Assembly: GCA_016296195.1 (NCBI GenBank)
Contig: JAEDJU010000064.1
Coordinates: 1 to 7,224 of the forward strand
Length of the DNA stretch: 7,224 nt
Direction of reading: 5' to 3'
DNA from: Candidatus Methanomethylophilaceae archaeon
GTDB taxonomy: Archaea > Thermoplasmatota > Thermoplasmata > Methanomassiliicoccales > Methanomethylophilaceae
The notes beneath the pieces were generated by a model that saw only the letters and a list, made by a program, of their open reading frames with translations, was not told the origin of the DNA and searched no databases. This document shows positions 4,083 to 7,224 of the stretch, in pieces. How positions within the stretch are numbered: the first letter of the stretch is position 1; each line of letters opens with the position of its first letter. The translations under genes were made by a program, and so were the position numbers.

Positions 4083-6116
4083 ATGCCCTCTGAAGAAGTA
4101 CCGAAGGAGACCGCCGCGCCAAAGGAGAAAAAGACGGCGATAGCACACAAGCTTGCCACCAAGCAGCAGGAGATCTCGGTCACCGAGTTCTTCGAGAAGA
4201 ACAAGCAGATCCTCGGATTCGACTCCAGGTCCAAATCCCTCCTGATGGGGATCAAGGAGGCTGTGGACAACTCGCTGGACGCATGCGAGGAGGCCGGTAT
4301 CCTCCCGGACGTGTCGGTGAGGATCGACAGGCTGAACGAGGAGGATTACAGGATCTGCATAGAGGACAACGGACCCGGTATCGTGCACAAGATGATGCCC
4401 AACGTGTTCGGACGTCTGCTCTACGGATCCAGGTTCCATGCCCTGAGGCAGTCCAGGGGACAGCAGGGTATCGGGATATCCGCCACCGTCATGTACGGAA
4501 ACATAACCACGGGTAAACCCGCACATGTGATCTCCAAGATAGAAGGGGAGGACGAGGTCGCATGGGGTATGGACATCGTCATCGACACCAAGACGAACCG
4601 TCCGATCGTGACCAACGACAAGGCACTCCAGTGGGAGGGTCACGAGCACGGGACCAGCATAGAATACACGATCAAGGGGAGGTACGTCACCGGAAAGCAG
4701 TCCGTCTTCGAGTACCTGAAGAATACCGCGATCGTGAACCCGCATGCACAGATCACCTTCCACGACCCTGATGGGACCAAGACCGTCTTCGAGAGGGCCA
4801 CGGACATCATGCCCCCGAAGCCGAAGGAGATCAAACCCCATCCCGAGGGTATGGAGATCGGTGACATCCTGAAGTACGCGGGCAACTCGTCGCAGAAGAC
4901 GATAAAGGCGTTCCTGAAGAACGACTTCTCCAGGATCACCGAGAGGCTCGCCACAGAGATACTGGAGAAATCCAAGGTCAACGGGGAGAAGAAGCCGGAG
5001 AAGCTGACGAGGGAGGATGCGATCGCCATACTGGATGCGATCAAGACCGTGAAGATCATGGCACCCCCCACGGACTGCCTGTCCCCCATAGGAGACACAC
5101 TGATCAAGAAGGGTCTGATGCACGTCCTGGACGGTCTGAGACCCGAATACTACGCGACACCCGTCACCAGGTCGCCCAAGGCAGTGAACGGCAACCCGTT
5201 CATCGTGGAGGCCGGTATCGTCTACGGCGGTGACATACCCGCGGACGGACAGGTGCAGATCCTCAGGTTCGCCAACCGTGTCCCGCTGCTGTACCAGCAG
5301 GGTGCATGTGCCATAACCAAGGCCATCTCCGAGATGGACTGGAGGAGGTACGGACTCGAGCAGAGGGGCGGTAAGGGTATCCCCTTCGGACCCGCAATCA
5401 TCCTGGTCCATGTGGCATCCACCAAGGTCCCGTTCACCTCCGAGGGAAAGGAGGCCGTCGCGGGATTCCCCGAGCTCCAGAGCGAGATCGGACTGGCCCT
5501 CAGACTGTGCGCAAGGAACCTCAAGAGCCATCTGAACAAGATGGAGAGGAAGAACAAGACCCATGCCAAGTTCGAGATCGTCCAGGAGATTCTGCCGGAC
5601 ATGGCCAAGAAGGCCGCGGACCACCTTGGAAGGCCCGTCCCCAACCTGGACAGGACCATCACCAGGATCATGAACGTGGTATGGGTGGAGCCCACCGTCA
5701 AGAAGGAGGGCAAGAAGCTCAGGAAGGTCACGTACACGATATACAACTACACCAGCCTGCCCAGGACCTTCAGGCTCCATGCGCAGGTTCCCAAGGAGGC
5801 TGTGAACCTCTCGCTGTTCACCCACGAGCATTTCCTGGACATGAACGACGAGGGCAAGGCCAACTGGGAGGTCAAGGACCTTCCGCCGTCCACCAACACG
5901 ACGATAGAGTTCGAGCTGTCCGGCGACATGGCGGACACCTTCGATGCCGACGACATCTACTTCTCCGGACTGAACCCGGTGATGGTGATGGGTGCGGAGA
6001 TGCTCCCGGGTGATTGGGGAATAAAGGGAATGGAGATCGTGCAGACCGACGAATCGGATTTCGTCGAGGAAGATGAAGAGGAGACGATGGAGGCTGAAGA
6101 CCTTGGCGACGAATGA
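4083..6116 (+). CDS. top6B: Type IIB DNA topoisomerase VI subunit B
   Basis: This is the ATP-binding subunit of the A2B2 enzyme that passes one DNA duplex through a double-strand break in another. After a charged, probably disordered N-terminus (1-25) comes the GHKL (Bergerat) ATPase: EAVDNS with E59 and N63, DNGPGI at 95-100, and the glycine-rich lid QSRGQQGIG at 123-131. A helix-two-turn-helix segment (about 250-325) leads to the transducer domain, with its switch lysine K456 in PFTSEGKEAVA. The C-terminal part (about 545-650) matches the Ig-like extra domain known from methanogen TopoVI-B. A strongly acidic tail (655-677) ends the protein. At 677 aa it is a long family member. The start at ATG 4083 has GGGG six nt upstream, and no other in-frame ATG precedes the first conserved block. 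The last codons overlap top6A, so the two are surely co-expressed. Confidence 0.97.
   Translation: MPSEEVPKETAAPKEKKTAIAHKLATKQQEISVTEFFEKNKQILGFDSRSKSLLMGIKEAVDNSLDACEEAGILPDVSVRIDRLNEEDYRICIEDNGPGIVHKMMPNVFGRLLYGSRFHALRQSRGQQGIGISATVMYGNITTGKPAHVISKIEGEDEVAWGMDIVIDTKTNRPIVTNDKALQWEGHEHGTSIEYTIKGRYVTGKQSVFEYLKNTAIVNPHAQITFHDPDGTKTVFERATDIMPPKPKEIKPHPEGMEIGDILKYAGNSSQKTIKAFLKNDFSRITERLATEILEKSKVNGEKKPEKLTREDAIAILDAIKTVKIMAPPTDCLSPIGDTLIKKGLMHVLDGLRPEYYATPVTRSPKAVNGNPFIVEAGIVYGGDIPADGQVQILRFANRVPLLYQQGACAITKAISEMDWRRYGLEQRGGKGIPFGPAIILVHVASTKVPFTSEGKEAVAGFPELQSEIGLALRLCARNLKSHLNKMERKNKTHAKFEIVQEILPDMAKKAADHLGRPVPNLDRTITRIMNVVWVEPTVKKEGKKLRKVTYTIYNYTSLPRTFRLHAQVPKEAVNLSLFTHEHFLDMNDEGKANWEVKDLPPSTNTTIEFELSGDMADTFDADDIYFSGLNPVMVMGAEMLPGDWGIKGMEIVQTDESDFVEEDEEETMEAEDLGDE
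6089..6093 (+). promoter_or_regulatory. Shine-Dalgarno GGAGG that favours TTG 6103 as top6A start
   Basis: GGAGG sits inside the end of top6B, nine nt before TTG 6103. It lies downstream of the alternative ATG at 6073, which has only a GAGGA three nt in front of it. This decides for the TTG start. Confidence 0.5.
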
Positions 6117-7197
6117 GAGACAGCAACTGGCACTTGACAGCCTCACGGGCGTGGTCGAGAGGATCTACGACCAGCTGGACGACGGACAGATCCCCACCAT
6201 GGAGCTCCCCCTGAGGTCCAAGAAGAACATAGAGTTCGACCCGCAGCACAACGTTTGGAAGTACGGCGATCTGAAGACGTCCCGTACCGCGAAGACGGTG
6301 AACGGAGCGGTGATGATGCTCAGGACCGTGTACACATCCGACTTCATCAACGAGATGATCAAGGAGAACAAATCATCCACCTTAAGGGAGATGTACTACA
6401 TCTCCGAGGGATGGCACAACGCCAAGTTCCACACACAGGATGAGAGCAACCTGTTGGCAGAGGACCTGGAGACGGTTACCGGGTGCATGAGGGAGGACTT
6501 CAAGCTCAGGCCGGAGGAGTCCGGAGCCCATGTCTACGGTGATGTGAACTTCACCACCCAGACCAAGAAGGGCATGAAGACCCTGAACTGCATCGACGAT
6601 GTCTCGGAGGCGGGATTCGCCGTCCCGTACAAGGTTGAAGAAGATACGTTCCAGATCGACCCGGGGAACGCGAAGTTCGTGATGGCGATCGAAACAGGAG
6701 GAATGTACGCCAGGCTGATAGAGAACGGCTTCCCCGAGAAGTACGACTGCATCCTGGTGCACCTGAGCGGACAGCCCGCGAGATCGACCAGACGTCTCAT
6801 CAAGAGGATGAACGAGGAGTACAACCTGCCTGTGACCGTGTTCACCGACGGTGATCCCTGGTCCTTCAGGATCTACGCCTCGGTGGCGTACGGTGCCATC
6901 AAGACCGCGCACATATCCGAATACCTTGCCACCCCGACGGCGCAGTTCATCGGTGTGACCGCATCGGACATCCTGAACTACAACCTCCCCACGGACAACC
7001 TGAACGACAAGGACATCGGAGCCCTCAATGCGGAGCTGTCCGATCCCAGGTTCAAGGACGAGTTCTGGGTGAACGAGATCCAGGCCATGCTCTCCATGAA
7101 GAAGAAGTCTGAGCAGCAGGCATTGGCCAAGTACGGTCTGGACTATGTGACGGACCACTACCTTCCCGAGAAGCTCACCGACATGGGTGTGCTCTGA
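6103..7197 (+). CDS. top6A: Type IIB DNA topoisomerase VI subunit A (Spo11 homologue)
   Basis: This is the DNA-cleaving subunit. The 5Y-CAP winged-helix domain carries REMYYISEGWH; by comparison with Spo11 the second tyrosine is catalytic and forms the 5'-phosphotyrosyl link (Y99 from the TTG start). The Toprim domain follows, with E197 in AIETGG and the DxD pair D249 and D251 in FTDGDPWSF, which bind the metal ions. The family features TPTAQFIGVTASDI and the C-terminal helices are present, and at 364 aa the length is normal. I chose TTG 6103 (MATNERQQLALDSL) because of the GGAGG at 6089-6093; it overlaps top6B by 14 nt. The alternative ATG 6073 would give 374 aa, with an added N-terminus RRRWRLKT that looks like a by-product of the top6B acidic tail read in another frame. 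All catalytic residues are intact. Confidence 0.96.
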   Translation: MATNERQQLALDSLTGVVERIYDQLDDGQIPTMELPLRSKKNIEFDPQHNVWKYGDLKTSRTAKTVNGAVMMLRTVYTSDFINEMIKENKSSTLREMYYISEGWHNAKFHTQDESNLLAEDLETVTGCMREDFKLRPEESGAHVYGDVNFTTQTKKGMKTLNCIDDVSEAGFAVPYKVEEDTFQIDPGNAKFVMAIETGGMYARLIENGFPEKYDCILVHLSGQPARSTRRLIKRMNEEYNLPVTVFTDGDPWSFRIYASVAYGAIKTAHISEYLATPTAQFIGVTASDILNYNLPTDNLNDKDIGALNAELSDPRFKDEFWVNEIQAMLSMKKKSEQQALAKYGLDYVTDHYLPEKLTDMGVL

Positions 7198-7204
7198 GGA
7201 TAAC

Positions 7205-7224
7205 ATGGATGCGGAGACCTGCAG
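7205..7224 (+). CDS. Possible start of the next gene, cut by the window edge
   Basis: ATG 7205 opens a frame reading MDAETC to the end. GAGG (7196-7199), overlapping the top6A stop, lies five nt before it and could serve as its ribosome site, which would make it the third gene of the operon. Only six codons are visible, so nothing can be said of its product. Confidence 0.35.

Noticed and set aside
3798..6146. 782-codon minus-strand open frame across top6B
   Set aside because: It is longer than top6B itself but is a mirror of its biased codons. The product is full of LDLHGVV-type composition, has no motifs, and runs through the non-coding gap.

Overview
The window looks archaeal: methanogen-related Thermoplasmatota, most likely Methanomassiliicoccales. 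It carries a complete topoisomerase VI pair (top6B, top6A) and a DRG-type GTPase. It also has proteins with Cys4 zinc ribbons, AT-rich TATA-like boxes about 26 nt before start codons, a strong AGG bias for arginine, and TGA as the stop codon of all five complete genes. Topoisomerase VI argues against the Thermoplasmatales proper, which are known to lack it. The order-level assignment is inference.

Layout. Positions 1-1042 (minus strand) hold a DRG-family GTPase that lacks only its last residues. Positions 1043-1160 are an AT-rich divergent promoter region. Positions 1117-1461 (plus) hold a protein-like reading frame interrupted by two in-frame TAG codons and ended by TGA: either a decayed gene or, because this order decodes TAG as pyrrolysine, a possible Pyl-containing ORF. 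Then come a soluble single-zinc-ribbon protein (1516-2007) with a terminator hairpin, a small unrecognised 86-aa gene (2122-2382), and a four-helix membrane protein with an exterior domain and three cytoplasmic zinc ribbons (2461-3603).

Positions 3604-4082 form a 479-nt gap without a convincing gene, but rich in inverted repeats. These include a compact three-way-junction fold (3650-3703) and a block with a TATA-like box, a 12-bp interrupted stem and a perfect palindrome followed by T-runs (3722-3937). The gap also holds a long imperfect hairpin (3961-4029) with a competing stem just before top6B. This is the best candidate for something undescribed: one or more structured non-coding RNAs or leader elements.

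Positions 4083-7197 are the top6B-top6A operon with overlapping reading frames. The B subunit supplies the GHKL ATPase and transducer, and the A subunit supplies the DNA-cleaving tyrosine and Toprim metal site. Together they form an A2B2 type IIB topoisomerase that relaxes and decatenates DNA. A further gene may start at 7205, close behind top6A.
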